From Methanobacteriaceae archaeon UBA349 (GTDB lineage: Archaea > Methanobacteriota > Methanobacteria > Methanobacteriales > Methanobacteriaceae), in the NCBI GenBank assembly GCA_002509745.1, contig DAWK01000135.1:639-38783 (forward strand): DNA of 38,145 nucleotides, given 5' to 3'. Positions 17,177-25,893 of this stretch are shown piece after piece. The translations under genes were made by a program, and so were the position numbers. How positions within the stretch are numbered: position 1 is the stretch's first letter; each line of letters starts with the position of its first letter. The notes under the pieces are model-generated. The model did not search any database, was not told the DNA's origin, and saw nothing but the letters and a program-made list of their open reading frames with translations.

Positions 17177-17965
17177 ATGGTTAAATGGGATGCTGAAGAT
17201 TATCGGAAAAGTTCATCCAATCAAGAAAAATGGGCCAAAGAACTAATGAATCTTTTAGAGCTTGAAGGCCATGAAAATGTTCTGGATATTGGTTGTGGTG
17301 ATGGTAGAATAACTGCGGAAATAGCGGCTAAAATTCCTGAAGGCAGAATATTAGGTATTGATAATTCTATTGAAATGATTAAACTGGCTCAGAGAACTTT
17401 TCATTTTGAAGAATATCATAATTTAAAATTTCAGCATATTGATGCTAGGGATATGGATTTTAATAATGAATTTGATCGAATATTTTCTAATGCAGCACTG
17501 CACTGGGTAAAAGACCACCAACCTATTTTAAGGGGCATGAAAAAGGCCCTCAAAATTAAAGGAAGAATTGTCTTGCAGATGGGTGGTAAAGGGAATGCTG
17601 GGGAAATAATTGACATATTTGATGACTTGAGGTTGCTTGAAAAATGGAAAACCTACTTTAAAGATTTTGAATTTCCTTATGGATTTTTTGATGCAGTAGA
17701 ATATGAGGAAATGTTAGAAGCTGCCGGATTGAAACCAATTAAAGTAGAATTAATTCCAAAAATCATGATTCATTCAAATATAGAAGAATTAGAAGGATGG
17801 ATCAGAACTACATGGCTTCCTTACACTCAAAGAATTCCTAAAGAACTTCAAGAGTTGTTTATACATGAAATTGCATTGTCATATATTCAAAAACGCCCCT
17901 CAAAATTTCAGAGTATAGAAATTAAAATGGTTCGGTTAGAAGTAGAAGCAGAGCGAATAGATTAA
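17177..17965 (+). CDS. SAM-dependent class I methyltransferase, Tam-like
   Basis: A 262-residue methyltransferase from ATG 17177, which is favoured over the upstream ATG at 17147 because GGTGA sits at 17168-17172 and the family N-terminus is MVKWDAEDYRKSSSNQ. SAM-binding motif I is VLDIGCGDGR (~35-44), acidic motif II follows at GIDNSIEMI, and FSNAALHWVKDH is characteristic of trans-aconitate-methyltransferase-like enzymes. The C-terminal half with PYTQRIPKELQ also fits that family. Substrate is unknown. It follows the Xre gene by 42 bases on the same strand and is likely in the same transcription unit. Confidence 0.85.
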   Translation: MVKWDAEDYRKSSSNQEKWAKELMNLLELEGHENVLDIGCGDGRITAEIAAKIPEGRILGIDNSIEMIKLAQRTFHFEEYHNLKFQHIDARDMDFNNEFDRIFSNAALHWVKDHQPILRGMKKALKIKGRIVLQMGGKGNAGEIIDIFDDLRLLEKWKTYFKDFEFPYGFFDAVEYEEMLEAAGLKPIKVELIPKIMIHSNIEELEGWIRTTWLPYTQRIPKELQELFIHEIALSYIQKRPSKFQSIEIKMVRLEVEAERID

Positions 17966-18009
17966 TCTAATAAATTAGCAAATTAGATTTATTAATCGAG
18001 GGAATTAAA

Positions 18010-18696
18010 TTGCAACTTTTTAAGACATCTAATGATCGAAATAATTTTTTAAAACTATTATTAAAAATAGTTCTGGCCTTAATTTTGATACAACTATTAC
18101 GGGCCGGAATAATGTTTTCTTTGTGGTGGCTGGTGGCCCCCGGAGATAATACAACTATTTTCCAGATGATTAATGGTTTGAGTATTATAATAACTGCTTT
18201 AATTCTATTATTATATTTTAAACCATCCTTAAAAGAATTAAATCTCAATTGGGATGATATAAAAACCAGAACTAGGATAATATATGCTTTTGGAATCGGA
18301 TTGCTGATTTTCCTAGTTTTTACTCCCTACACCTTTAGCTGGGAGGCTGATGTTCTGGTAATGGGGATAATTTTTGGCCTGATTACTCCTGCATTTGAAG
18401 AATTCATGTTTCGGGGTTATATCTGGAATAAAATCGAAAATTCCGGTGAAATGATTAATTCTGGAGTTTTAACCTGGATAACAGTCACTTTACTTTTCAG
18501 CATCTGGCATTTAGGATATCTGGATGTATTTTTACTTCATCCTATGGCAGCCCATACGAACCTGACCATGATTCTGGTTTCTAAGTTGGGAATTGGAATG
18601 GTTTTAGGTATGATTGTGGGATATTTACGGCTAAAAACCGGAAAAACGTATGCTTCTTATATTTTCCACGGTTTATGGAATGTTTTCGCCCCTTAA
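18010..18696 (+). CDS. CPBP-family intramembrane metalloprotease (second copy)
   Basis: A 228-residue membrane protein with the complete CPBP motif set: EEFMFRGY (E130, E131, R135), WHLGY (H167) and HGLWN (H220, N224). About six to seven hydrophobic segments. The start is TTG at 18010 with GAGGGA at 17999-18004 just before it; no better ATG is present. It is 44 bases after the methyltransferase gene, closing the island. It differs from the first CPBP copy in sequence and in keeping the canonical HxxxN last motif, so it is a distinct paralogue, not a recent duplicate. Function (protein processing or peptide immunity) is unknown. Confidence 0.87.
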   Translation: MQLFKTSNDRNNFLKLLLKIVLALILIQLLRAGIMFSLWWLVAPGDNTTIFQMINGLSIIITALILLLYFKPSLKELNLNWDDIKTRTRIIYAFGIGLLIFLVFTPYTFSWEADVLVMGIIFGLITPAFEEFMFRGYIWNKIENSGEMINSGVLTWITVTLLFSIWHLGYLDVFLLHPMAAHTNLTMILVSKLGIGMVLGMIVGYLRLKTGKTYASYIFHGLWNVFAP

Positions 18697-18861
18697 ATCG
18701 TTTATTTAAATTTTTATTTTAAATTTTTTTATTTTACAAAGATTTAATTAATTTTTTAAGAGAATTACTTAATTAAAAAATAAATAAGAAGAAAAGTAAG
18801 TTTATTTTAAGAAAGAAAATTTTTTTCATTAAATGAATATGAAATAATGTCATAAAAAAAC

Positions 18862-19641
18862 TTAAACTTCATCTATTTCATCTACTTCGGCGCCTTCAAG
18901 GGCTTTTTGACAAGAACAATCATTTTCAGAAGGCATAAACTCAATGGTATGGTTTATTAAATTTACCAACTTATGCTTTTGTTTTTCCATTATCTCAAAG
19001 ACTTCGTCAATGGTTAATTTATCTGGAGAAATTGATGCAGCATAATTGGATACTAAACAGACACTGGCATAGCACATTTCCACTTCTCGAGCCAGTACTG
19101 CTTCAGGAATACCTGTCATCCCTACTAATGTGCCGCCCAATATCTGAAACATTTTAATTTCAGCAGCAGTCTCAAAACGAGGACCTTCCGTACAAACATA
19201 AACTCCGCCATCAACTAAGTCTCCTGCAGAAATCAAGGCCTTTCTAATTTTATCACAGTATGGGTTGGTAATATCTACATGCACAGTTCGCTTATCATAG
19301 AATGTACTTGACCTTAATTTAGTAAAATCAAGAAAATCATGTGGTATAACAAAATCACCGGGTTCAATAGATTTTTGAAGAGATCCCACGGCATTGGTGG
19401 CAATTATTTGTTTTACACCTATTTTTTTTAAGGCCCAAATATTAGCACGGTAATTTATCATGTGTGGTGGATAGTCATGGCCTTCTGCATGGCGGGGAAT
19501 GAATGCAATGTCTCGATCATGTAGTTTAAAAAGTGAAATTTCCGGTGAGTCACCATAAGGAGTTTTTAAAACCTTTTTTTCTACATCGTGGGCTTGATCT
19601 GTAATTTCATAGACCCCAGTACCGCCAATTATTCCTATCAT
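18862..19641 (-). CDS. S-methyl-5'-thioinosine phosphorylase (MTAP/PNP family)
   Basis: A purine nucleoside phosphorylase family enzyme of methylthioadenosine salvage. ATG 19641 (MIGIIGGTGVYE, 259 residues) is chosen over GTG 19650 because AGGTG lies about seven bases upstream of it. Motifs: GGTGVY phosphate loop, RHAEGHDYPPHMINYRAN, ATNAVGSL, TEGPRFETAAEI and GMTGIPEAVLAREVE. The purine-binding loop reads VSNYAAS with Asn (~199) where adenine-specific MTAPs have Asp; Asn is the 6-oxopurine choice, so methylthioinosine is the likely substrate, as reported for the Methanocaldococcus enzyme after deamination of methylthioadenosine. Specificity is inference. An extra ~20-residue acidic tail with CSC is unusual. 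Followed upstream by rtcB on the same strand. Confidence 0.88.
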   Translation of the reverse strand: MIGIIGGTGVYEITDQAHDVEKKVLKTPYGDSPEISLFKLHDRDIAFIPRHAEGHDYPPHMINYRANIWALKKIGVKQIIATNAVGSLQKSIEPGDFVIPHDFLDFTKLRSSTFYDKRTVHVDITNPYCDKIRKALISAGDLVDGGVYVCTEGPRFETAAEIKMFQILGGTLVGMTGIPEAVLAREVEMCYASVCLVSNYAASISPDKLTIDEVFEIMEKQKHKLVNLINHTIEFMPSENDCSCQKALEGAEVDEIDEV

Positions 19642-19757
19642 GAGTTGCACCTGCTATAATTTTTAAAATTTTATTAAGAAGTGTGAGTTGTTGATAAAAT
19701 TAATTTTATCTATTTCTTTTAAAAAAGGAATTAAAAATAAATGGGACGTGGGCTTTT

Positions 19758-21206
19758 TTAACCCTTAGCCACACCTAAAGGCACCATTTTAGCTACTAAT
19801 TTTGATATCCCTGCTTCATCTGCTGTTTTAACAACTTCATCCACATCTTTATAAGCTCCAGGTGCTTCTTCTGCTACTACTGGCATGGATGTGGCCTTAA
19901 CCACAATTCCTATGCTGGCCAGATATTTTTGGACTTCTTCACCCTTAAATTCTCTTTTAGCACCGGCTCGACTCATTTTACGTCCTGCACCGTGTGCAGT
20001 TGAACCAAAAGTCTCTTCCATAGCTGTTTGAGTCCCATGTAAAAGATAAGAAGCTGTTCCCATAGTTCCAGGAATGATCACTGGCTGACCCGTTTTTTGG
20101 TAGACTGATGGCAGTTCTTTTCGTCCTGGACCAAAGGCCCGGGTTGCTCCTTTCCGGTGGACATAGACTTCAGTTTTCCTTCCTTTTATTTCATGTACTT
20201 CTTTTTTGGCTATGTTGTGAGCTACATCATAAATTATGTTCATTTCCATATCTTCGGCACTTTTGTGGAATATCTGCTCAAAAGATTCCCTTACCCAGTG
20301 TACAATCATTTGTCGGTTGGCCCAGGCATAGTTGGCTGCCGCAGACATGGCCTTAAAGTAGTCCTGAGCTTCATCAGAATCCACGGGGGCACAGGCCAGT
20401 TGCCGGTCCGGGATATTAATTTTATGTCGTTTATAAGCCCTATCCATGGTTCTAAGGTAGTCAGAACACACCTGGTGTCCGCATCCTCGGGAACCAGAGT
20501 GTATGAGCACTGCCACTTCGCCAGGTTTGACCCCAAAGGTTTTAGCTACATCGGGGTCAAAAATTTCTTCTATTTTTTGCACTTCTAAAAAGTGATTACC
20601 TGATCCCAGAGAACCTAATTGAGGTATTCCTCGCTTTTTGGCCTTTTCAGATACCTTTTCAGAGTCGGCCTCTTTCATTTTTCCGTTCTCTTCTAGATAT
20701 TCCAGATCATGGTCCCAACCGTATCCATTTTCTACGGCCCATTCGGCACCATTATTCAGTACTTCGTCGATTTGACCTTCCTGAAGCCGTATTTGACCTT
20801 TACTTCCTACTCCAGAGGGGACATTTATGAATAAGGCATCAATGAGTTCTTTCATCTTGGGGCGCACTTCATCCTCGGTGAGGTTGGTACGTAGCATCCT
20901 TACTCCACAGTTAATATCAAACCCAACTCCTCCAGGACTTATAACGCCTGTACGGGCACTAAATGCCCCTACTCCTCCGATACTGAATCCGTAACCAAAG
21001 TGTATGTCAGGTAATCCTATGGAAAACTTTTGAATACCAGGTAAACAAGCCACATTGGCCACCTGATCCACGGCACCCGGTTCTAATTCTTTTATGGCTA
21101 CATCATTAAGAAAAATTCTTCCGGGGACTCTCATACCCTTTTTATAGCTGGTGGGCACTTCCCAGACACAGTCTCTAACTCTGGTTAATACTTCTTCCAT
21201 ACTCAT
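19758..21206 (-). CDS. rtcB: RtcB tRNA-splicing RNA ligase
   Basis: A 482-residue GTP- and Mn-dependent 3'-phosphate/cyclic-phosphate RNA ligase that joins tRNA exon halves in archaea. All metal and guanylate ligands are visible: D97 and C100 (FDINCGVR), N204/H205 (GSGNHFLE), H236 ([10 protein letters not shown]), H330 ([11 protein letters not shown]) and the GMP-accepting H405 ([12 protein letters not shown]). Length and full colinearity match archaeal RtcB with no intein, which is common in this gene. ATG start has AGAGGG upstream. Its cofactor, archease, lies 1.7 kb upstream on the same strand, separated by an RDD protein gene. A TATATAAATA element reads on the minus strand at about 21303-21312. 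Confidence 0.97.
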   Translation of the reverse strand: MSMEEVLTRVRDCVWEVPTSYKKGMRVPGRIFLNDVAIKELEPGAVDQVANVACLPGIQKFSIGLPDIHFGYGFSIGGVGAFSARTGVISPGGVGFDINCGVRMLRTNLTEDEVRPKMKELIDALFINVPSGVGSKGQIRLQEGQIDEVLNNGAEWAVENGYGWDHDLEYLEENGKMKEADSEKVSEKAKKRGIPQLGSLGSGNHFLEVQKIEEIFDPDVAKTFGVKPGEVAVLIHSGSRGCGHQVCSDYLRTMDRAYKRHKINIPDRQLACAPVDSDEAQDYFKAMSAAANYAWANRQMIVHWVRESFEQIFHKSAEDMEMNIIYDVAHNIAKKEVHEIKGRKTEVYVHRKGATRAFGPGRKELPSVYQKTGQPVIIPGTMGTASYLLHGTQTAMEETFGSTAHGAGRKMSRAGAKREFKGEEVQKYLASIGIVVKATSMPVVAEEAPGAYKDVDEVVKTADEAGISKLVAKMVPLGVAKG

Positions 21207-21608
21207 GATAAACCCTCTGCGCTGTTTTTTAAGCTTTTTAATTTATTTTCAAGTTATTTTGATATAATAATTCACTATAAACAGCTAAAATTAAAAATAT
21301 TTTATTTATATACCTAATTTGATAATACTAAAACTCTGAAATTCAATTCTAAGTTAATAAACCATTTGTGCATTTGTGCATTTATATTGTATAGATGACT
21401 GCTACTTATTAAAATTAGAATATTGGGAGAATGAAAAAAATAAATGAATTTTGAGTTGTTAAAAATTAATTAAATAAATTAATACCGGAGATGATTCTAT
21501 TTTTTACTTTTTCTCCGCTTCAGATTCCAGTTTGGGCCCTTTTATTTTATTGTAAGTGAATGATCGGTTTTTTGTAAATTAACTCTTAATACGTCTTTAT
21601 TTATTAGC
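21207..21608. other. Intergenic region upstream of rtcB
   Basis: This 402-base gap holds a possible rtcB TATA element (minus strand, ~21303-21312), a short doubled CATTTGTG motif near 21363-21378, and a CGGAGA/TCTCCG inverted pair (21486-21491, 21512-21517). On the minus strand 21504-21572 there is a coding-like tail ending KGPKLESEAEKK and a stop, but with no start; it may be a remnant. No RNA gene was recognised. Confidence 0.4.
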
Positions 21609-22538
21609 TTACTTTTCAATGACGATGGTTTTGGTTATCATATCTCCTAGTCTCTGGTTTTTTTCTGAGGAAGCCATTGCTATTAGGGCTATTAATCCTG
21701 GTATGAAGTAAGGCATTAAATCTACAATTAAAATTAATGTCCTTAAAAAACTTTGAAGCAGGTTTAACTTTTGGTTTTGATCACTTACGACTTTTATTTT
21801 AAGACCCATTTTACCACAAGTCTGGCCGGTTAGATTGAATAGTACGAAGTATATGAATGATGTGCAAGCAGATATAATAATCCATAACATAAAATAAAAA
21901 TCAAAATTAGTGGTGTCCGAATTGGGAATTATAATGGCCATTAATATTAATAATCCCCCCATTAACACGGATAATATTGTCATGTCTATGATGAATGCCA
22001 TTAATCGCTTTAAAAGAGATGCATATTCAATTAGTTGATTTCCACACATTATGCAGTAGCTGGCATCTTTTTTATTCTCTTGCTGACATACTGTGCAGTT
22101 TTTTGTTTGATAATTTCTTTGGTTAAAAGATTGGAGATGGGGTTCTGAAGATTTTTTGGCACTTATTTGTTTAGTTTCAGGATGTTTTTGAATTGTAATC
22201 TCTTCAAGGATATTTTCTGGAGAATCTGCCACTAAATTGCTATTATTTTCAATAATATCCTTTGATTTATTTAAGAAGTAATTATTATTTTTATTTGTTT
22301 CTAAAATATGATTATTATCAACAGTTTTTCCATTTTCTTTTATTTCTTCTCCTTTTATTAGATTATATGTTGATGAGGCTATAATTGCTGAAAACATTAA
22401 CATTACAATTCGTTCCAGGGGATGATCACTTGGTGAATAACCCGGCCAAATATTATTAACAACCATGCCGATTAATACAATTATACCAATAAAAGTCAAA
22501 ATACCAACAATTCCAGCTAAAAACTTTCTAATATTCAT
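21609..22538 (-). CDS. RDD-family membrane protein with zinc ribbon
   Basis: A 309-residue protein. Two N-terminal transmembrane segments (~8-28 and ~45-62), a low-complexity Asn/Lys/Ser-rich cytosolic linker (~65-145), a CX2C...CX2C zinc ribbon (CTVCQQENKKDASYCIMC, ~148-165), then a C-terminal RDD domain (~172-305) with three hydrophobic segments and an arginine/aspartate pattern (LKRLMAFIIDMTIL, GQTCGKMGLKIKV, RLGDMITKT). RDD proteins are proposed transporters or ion exchangers, but function is mostly unknown. ATG start with GGTGTGA upstream. Position between archease and rtcB is probably incidental. Confidence 0.85.
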   Translation of the reverse strand: MNIRKFLAGIVGILTFIGIIVLIGMVVNNIWPGYSPSDHPLERIVMLMFSAIIASSTYNLIKGEEIKENGKTVDNNHILETNKNNNYFLNKSKDIIENNSNLVADSPENILEEITIQKHPETKQISAKKSSEPHLQSFNQRNYQTKNCTVCQQENKKDASYCIMCGNQLIEYASLLKRLMAFIIDMTILSVLMGGLLILMAIIIPNSDTTNFDFYFMLWIIISACTSFIYFVLFNLTGQTCGKMGLKIKVVSDQNQKLNLLQSFLRTLILIVDLMPYFIPGLIALIAMASSEKNQRLGDMITKTIVIEK

Positions 22539-22898
22539 TTAATTCACACCAATTTTGTTATATATGTATCATCAATTTCAAAAAACTATTATCTTACAGC
22601 ATCAAAAAATTAATTTATTCCTTTCTATAGCGGCTCACAGCTCTAAATTATTTAATTAATTATTTAATTAGTTCAATTATTATTTAAATAGTTTTTCTGT
22701 TTGTTATTTTACTTTTTCTTGTTTTTAAAGATTTTTTTGGTATAAGCTGTGCTTAAAACATTTAATAAATTTAATATTACAATAATGTTAATACATCATG
22801 AAGTATTATTATATAAATGTAATGTTCAAAAAAAAATTTAGTTATTTATTAATTAATAAAAAAACTGAAATAATATATTAAATTAGCAAAATAAAACA
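22539..22898. other. Intergenic region, AT-rich
   Basis: A 360-base gap between the archease stop and the RDD gene start. It contains self-complementary ATTTAATTAATTATTTAATTAG-like A/T runs near 22650-22670 that are probably compositional. I see no gene, terminator hairpin or repeat of note. The RDD promoter must be here. Confidence 0.4.
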
Positions 22899-23318
22899 TT
22901 ATAAATCCAAAATAACCCTGACATTAAACTCGGGTTTCTCATTCACTTCCATGAGGTGAAAAGTAACGGCCTTTACTTCATCTCGCTGTTCATGGATTTC
23001 CCGATTGATTTCATCTCCCCAAACTTCTGCTTTTAATTTATAACCTTCTTCTAAGGGGGTTATACTTACTTTAAATTTGGAAAAAAGAATGAACTCCACA
23101 TCATGTAAAAACAATAACTCTTCTAGCCAATCGTATAGGAGAGAAACTTTATCTTCAGATTCAATGGTGAATTCTTTTTTAACTACTGGAGAAACTTGCG
23201 TGGCATCCGTCATTATTTCAAACATGGCCAGGCCGGCATTCTCATAAGACTCTTCTAGGGTGGAACCATAGGCCCAGAATCCTGCATCCGCAGTTACATC
23301 AAAGAATTCAAACTTCAA
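22899..23318 (-). CDS. Archease, RtcB activating factor
   Basis: A ~139-residue archease that accelerates RtcB guanylylation and multiple-turnover ligation. It begins KFEFFDVTADAGFWAYGSTLEESYENA, where the invariant DVTADAG corresponds to the usual DHTAD metal-binding segment with V replacing H, and continues with LLYDWLEELLFLHD and KAVTFHLMEV, all canonical. The start is unclear. TTG 23318 lacks a good ribosome binding site. The frame is open a further ~20 codons and reads NILDNNLKENKSEDAA after a GGAGAG at 23370-23375; an ATT at 23361-23363 has ideal spacing from it. A non-AUG start there is possible. Functional partner rtcB is on the same strand 1.7 kb downstream. Confidence 0.92.
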   Translation of the reverse strand: MKFEFFDVTADAGFWAYGSTLEESYENAGLAMFEIMTDATQVSPVVKKEFTIESEDKVSLLYDWLEELLFLHDVEFILFSKFKVSITPLEEGYKLKAEVWGDEINREIHEQRDEVKAVTFHLMEVNEKPEFNVRVILDL

Positions 23319-23596
23319 TGCTGCATCTTCAGATTTATTTTCTTTTAAATTATTATCTAAAATATTATGCTCTCCTTATTTAATTTTTAATTAAACAATA
23401 GTAAAATGGTTTAATTTGATAAATAGATTTATCTGATGAATAATTTATTATTTGATATACTATTTGAACCTTTTTTTATTTTTAATTTTGTGAAACTAAA
23501 AATATCGAAATATAAAAATGATTACTTTTCATACGCTCTCTATCTCTTTTCTTAAATACTCTTTAAGTCAATGATAGTAGTGTGGAAGTGATTTAA

Positions 23597-23776
23597 ATGT
23601 TTAAAGTTGGTAAGTCCAATTCAATCCCAAATCTAAGAAAAAAAGAGCCTTTATTTGACTTAAGGGCCATTAATGTTCAATCATGCATGGTGATGCTCTT
23701 TATCACCGGGGTACTTATATTCAGCATACTTTTTGTGGCTGGTGCCCATAACTCTAATTATCCTGCCGGATTTTAA
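23597..23776 (+). CDS. Uncharacterised 59-residue single-pass membrane protein
   Basis: A short gene with ATG at 23597 and TAA at 23774-23776, preceded by GGAAGTGATTTA as a ribosome binding site. The product begins MFKVGKSNSIPNLRKK, a basic cytosolic head, followed by one strong transmembrane helix at about residues 30-50 (MVMLFITGVLIFSILFVAGA) and a short external tail HNSNYPAGF. I do not recognise the family. It sits between divergent archease and convergent cdc6 on the opposite strand, so it is its own transcription unit; TCTTAAATAC near 23551 could be its TATA element. The codon composition looks coding, and the start signals and hydrophobic pattern support a real gene. Confidence 0.6.
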   Translation: MFKVGKSNSIPNLRKKEPLFDLRAINVQSCMVMLFITGVLIFSILFVAGAHNSNYPAGF

Positions 23777-23887
23777 TATAAATTATGGTCATTGTTAAAT
23801 CATAAACGGTTAACCATAATTTTGCCTCCCCAAGCACTCAAAATGGCAGAAATAATTTAAAAACCCCACCTCTCATCAATCTGGTGA

Positions 23888-25033
23888 TTAGGGTTGAACC
23901 ATGCATTTATTGATTTCATCCTGGCTAAATCTTAATATTATTAGCCTGGAATTCCCTCTCATTCCTTTTCCAGTGAACTTGGTATCAATTAATCGGAGAA
24001 ATTCCAGTTTATCCAGGTTTCGATTGAATGAGGAGTAGCTGGTTCCAGTATTCTGTTTAAATAATTCATAAAGGCTTCCGGCAGTTAAATTTTCATCTTT
24101 AAAATTAATTATTAATTCTAAAAGACTGTTTTCAAGATCTGAAAGAGAATTAAGTGTGTGAGCTAAACTTGCAGGCCCGGTTCGTTTTAAAGCTTCGTCT
24201 AAATGTTTGTTTTCGATTGTTCTAGAAGCTTCTGATTCTGCTAAATTTCCACAAACTCTTAAGAGGTCTATACCTACTCTAAGATCGCCACTCTCTGAAG
24301 TCCGCTCTACTATTTCATCTAATATTTCATCAGAAATTACTTCAGGATAAAAACCAAGACTAGTTCTTTCTTTAAGGATGCTATATATTTCTTCTCGCGC
24401 ATAGGGCTGAAATATAACGTCCTGAGGAATGAAAATAGAATTAACATTTTTATCCAGGGCAAATCTAAATTCTATGTCTGATAAAATGGCAAAAACTCCA
24501 GTTCTAGCACCAGGAAATACCTCATGGGCCCGAAGTATGTCGTAAAAGATTTTGTTAGCATTTTTGCTGTGGAACAGATAATTAACATCATCTAAGGCCA
24601 CAACCAGAGCTTTTTCTTCAGATACAAGATGTTGCATAATTTTTTGATAAATTCTAGAAAAAGGAACTCCAGTCTCTGGGGGGAAATGTCCAAACACTCT
24701 CTGATAAATTTGAGAGAAAATCCCAAAACGAGTAGTATGGAGTTGGCAGTTAATATAACAACAAACAACTTTCTCTGAATTGCGTTCTACCAGGTCAAAT
24801 ATTTTTTTAATGGCCGTGGTTTTTCCAGTGGCACATGAACCTAAAACAACTGCATTAATGGGCCTTCCCTTTTTTAAAGCTGGCCTGATGCATATTGCAA
24901 GGGCTTCCATCTGTGAATCCCGGTATTTGTAGCTTTCTGGCAAATAATCCGGGTCAAAAGCATTAATATTTTTGAAGATGGTCTCATCGTGTAATAAAAT
25001 ATCTTCAATTCCCATAAAGATAGTTGGTTTCAT
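23888..25033 (-). CDS. cdc6: Orc1/Cdc6 replication initiator
   Basis: A 381-residue AAA+ origin-recognition/helicase-loading protein. Walker A is GSCATGKT (65-72), Walker B is LVVALDDV (D148, D149), the sensor-2-like and lid region follows around EERTSLGF and SGDLRVGIDLLR (~250-260), and a C-terminal winged helix (~300-375) would bind DNA. Two starts are possible, ATG 25033 and in-frame ATG 25015; neither has a good ribosome binding site. Methanobacteriales usually carry two Cdc6 paralogues; I cannot tell which this is by sequence alone. The 110-base upstream gap and the flanks contain no obvious cluster of origin recognition boxes, so this copy may not sit at an active origin. It follows the mptE gene in the same direction. 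Confidence 0.93.
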   Translation of the reverse strand: MKPTIFMGIEDILLHDETIFKNINAFDPDYLPESYKYRDSQMEALAICIRPALKKGRPINAVVLGSCATGKTTAIKKIFDLVERNSEKVVCCYINCQLHTTRFGIFSQIYQRVFGHFPPETGVPFSRIYQKIMQHLVSEEKALVVALDDVNYLFHSKNANKIFYDILRAHEVFPGARTGVFAILSDIEFRFALDKNVNSIFIPQDVIFQPYAREEIYSILKERTSLGFYPEVISDEILDEIVERTSESGDLRVGIDLLRVCGNLAESEASRTIENKHLDEALKRTGPASLAHTLNSLSDLENSLLELIINFKDENLTAGSLYELFKQNTGTSYSSFNRNLDKLEFLRLIDTKFTGKGMRGNSRLIILRFSQDEINKCMVQP

Positions 25034-25143
25034 TAATTAATAAAGTATGTGTATGTTAGGATTCGCGAGATGTTCTAAAAATATAATTTTATAAATTAAA
25101 AAAATTAAAAAAATAAAATTAAAATAAATTCTTAAATACAAAA

Positions 25144-25893
25144 TTAAAAATCTGCTTTTTTAACTAAATTATAAATAGAAACATCTTCATTCGCTCCTAT
25201 CCATTCCACCAGCCTTTCAGCATATTTTAACTTCAATTTCTTAATATCATCGGCCGGCCCAGTAACATCTTTCATATTTGGCCTGGAATATTTGGTAACC
25301 ACTTCTCCAAAGTCCATACCTGCCATAATAATATTTTTAGCCCCTAATTTCACGGCTAGAAACACGGCCCGATCACCATCAGTAAAACCACCGAAATTAT
25401 GAACATATTCTAAAGGGTAACTTTGGGTGGTGCCCAGAACATTTTTCAAATCGTTTAAGTTTGTTTTTAAAGCATCTAGATTATTTCCATGGCCATGAAC
25501 AACTAAAAATGCACCTTGTGCATTGGCCTTTAGAATATCTTCTAATTTACCATCTAAATCGGTTACAATTATATGTGGGACTATATTATCTTCTATTAAT
25601 GCAGTGGTGGCCCCATCAGCGGATATTAAAATAAATTGATCTGGATTTGCAGATATTTTTGGTTTAAGTTGATTTATATGCTTTTTAAGGGACGGACCTG
25701 CCCCAAAAACAATAATATTTTCTTTGGTAGGCAAATCACTAAAATAAATAGCTTTTTTATTTCTATTATCATTGATAAACTGATTTTTTAAATAATCATT
25801 CAGATACTCCGCAGATTCTTCATCAGACTTTCTATCAAATCCAAAATTCTGGAGTATTTCTTTATACCATGCCATCCAGGTTTCAATTTCCAT
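25144..25893 (-). CDS. mptE: 6-hydroxymethyl-7,8-dihydropterin pyrophosphokinase, MptE type (DUF115)
   Basis: Archaeal enzyme of tetrahydromethanopterin synthesis that transfers pyrophosphate from ATP to 6-hydroxymethyldihydropterin (family knowledge, DUF115). I start it at ATG 25893 (MEIETWMAWYKEILQNFG, 249 residues); the open frame extends to a TTG at 25977 but those ~28 residues are Ile/Lys/Asn-rich and look untranslated. Key blocks: IIVFGAGPSLKKH, LISADGATTALIED, IIVTDLDG, VVHGHGNN, NFGGFTDGDRAVFLA and AGMDFGE. Length is normal. No ribosome binding site precedes 25893, so a leaderless message is possible. Upstream of cdc6 by ~110 bases in the same direction. Confidence 0.88.
   Translation of the reverse strand: MEIETWMAWYKEILQNFGFDRKSDEESAEYLNDYLKNQFINDNRNKKAIYFSDLPTKENIIVFGAGPSLKKHINQLKPKISANPDQFILISADGATTALIEDNIVPHIIVTDLDGKLEDILKANAQGAFLVVHGHGNNLDALKTNLNDLKNVLGTTQSYPLEYVHNFGGFTDGDRAVFLAVKLGAKNIIMAGMDFGEVVTKYSRPNMKDVTGPADDIKKLKLKYAERLVEWIGANEDVSIYNLVKKADF

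Noticed and set aside
21504..21572. Short minus-strand coding-like tail (…KIKGPKLESEAEKK)
   Set aside because: No start codon, only ~23 codons and an upstream stop; could be debris but cannot be supported as a gene.
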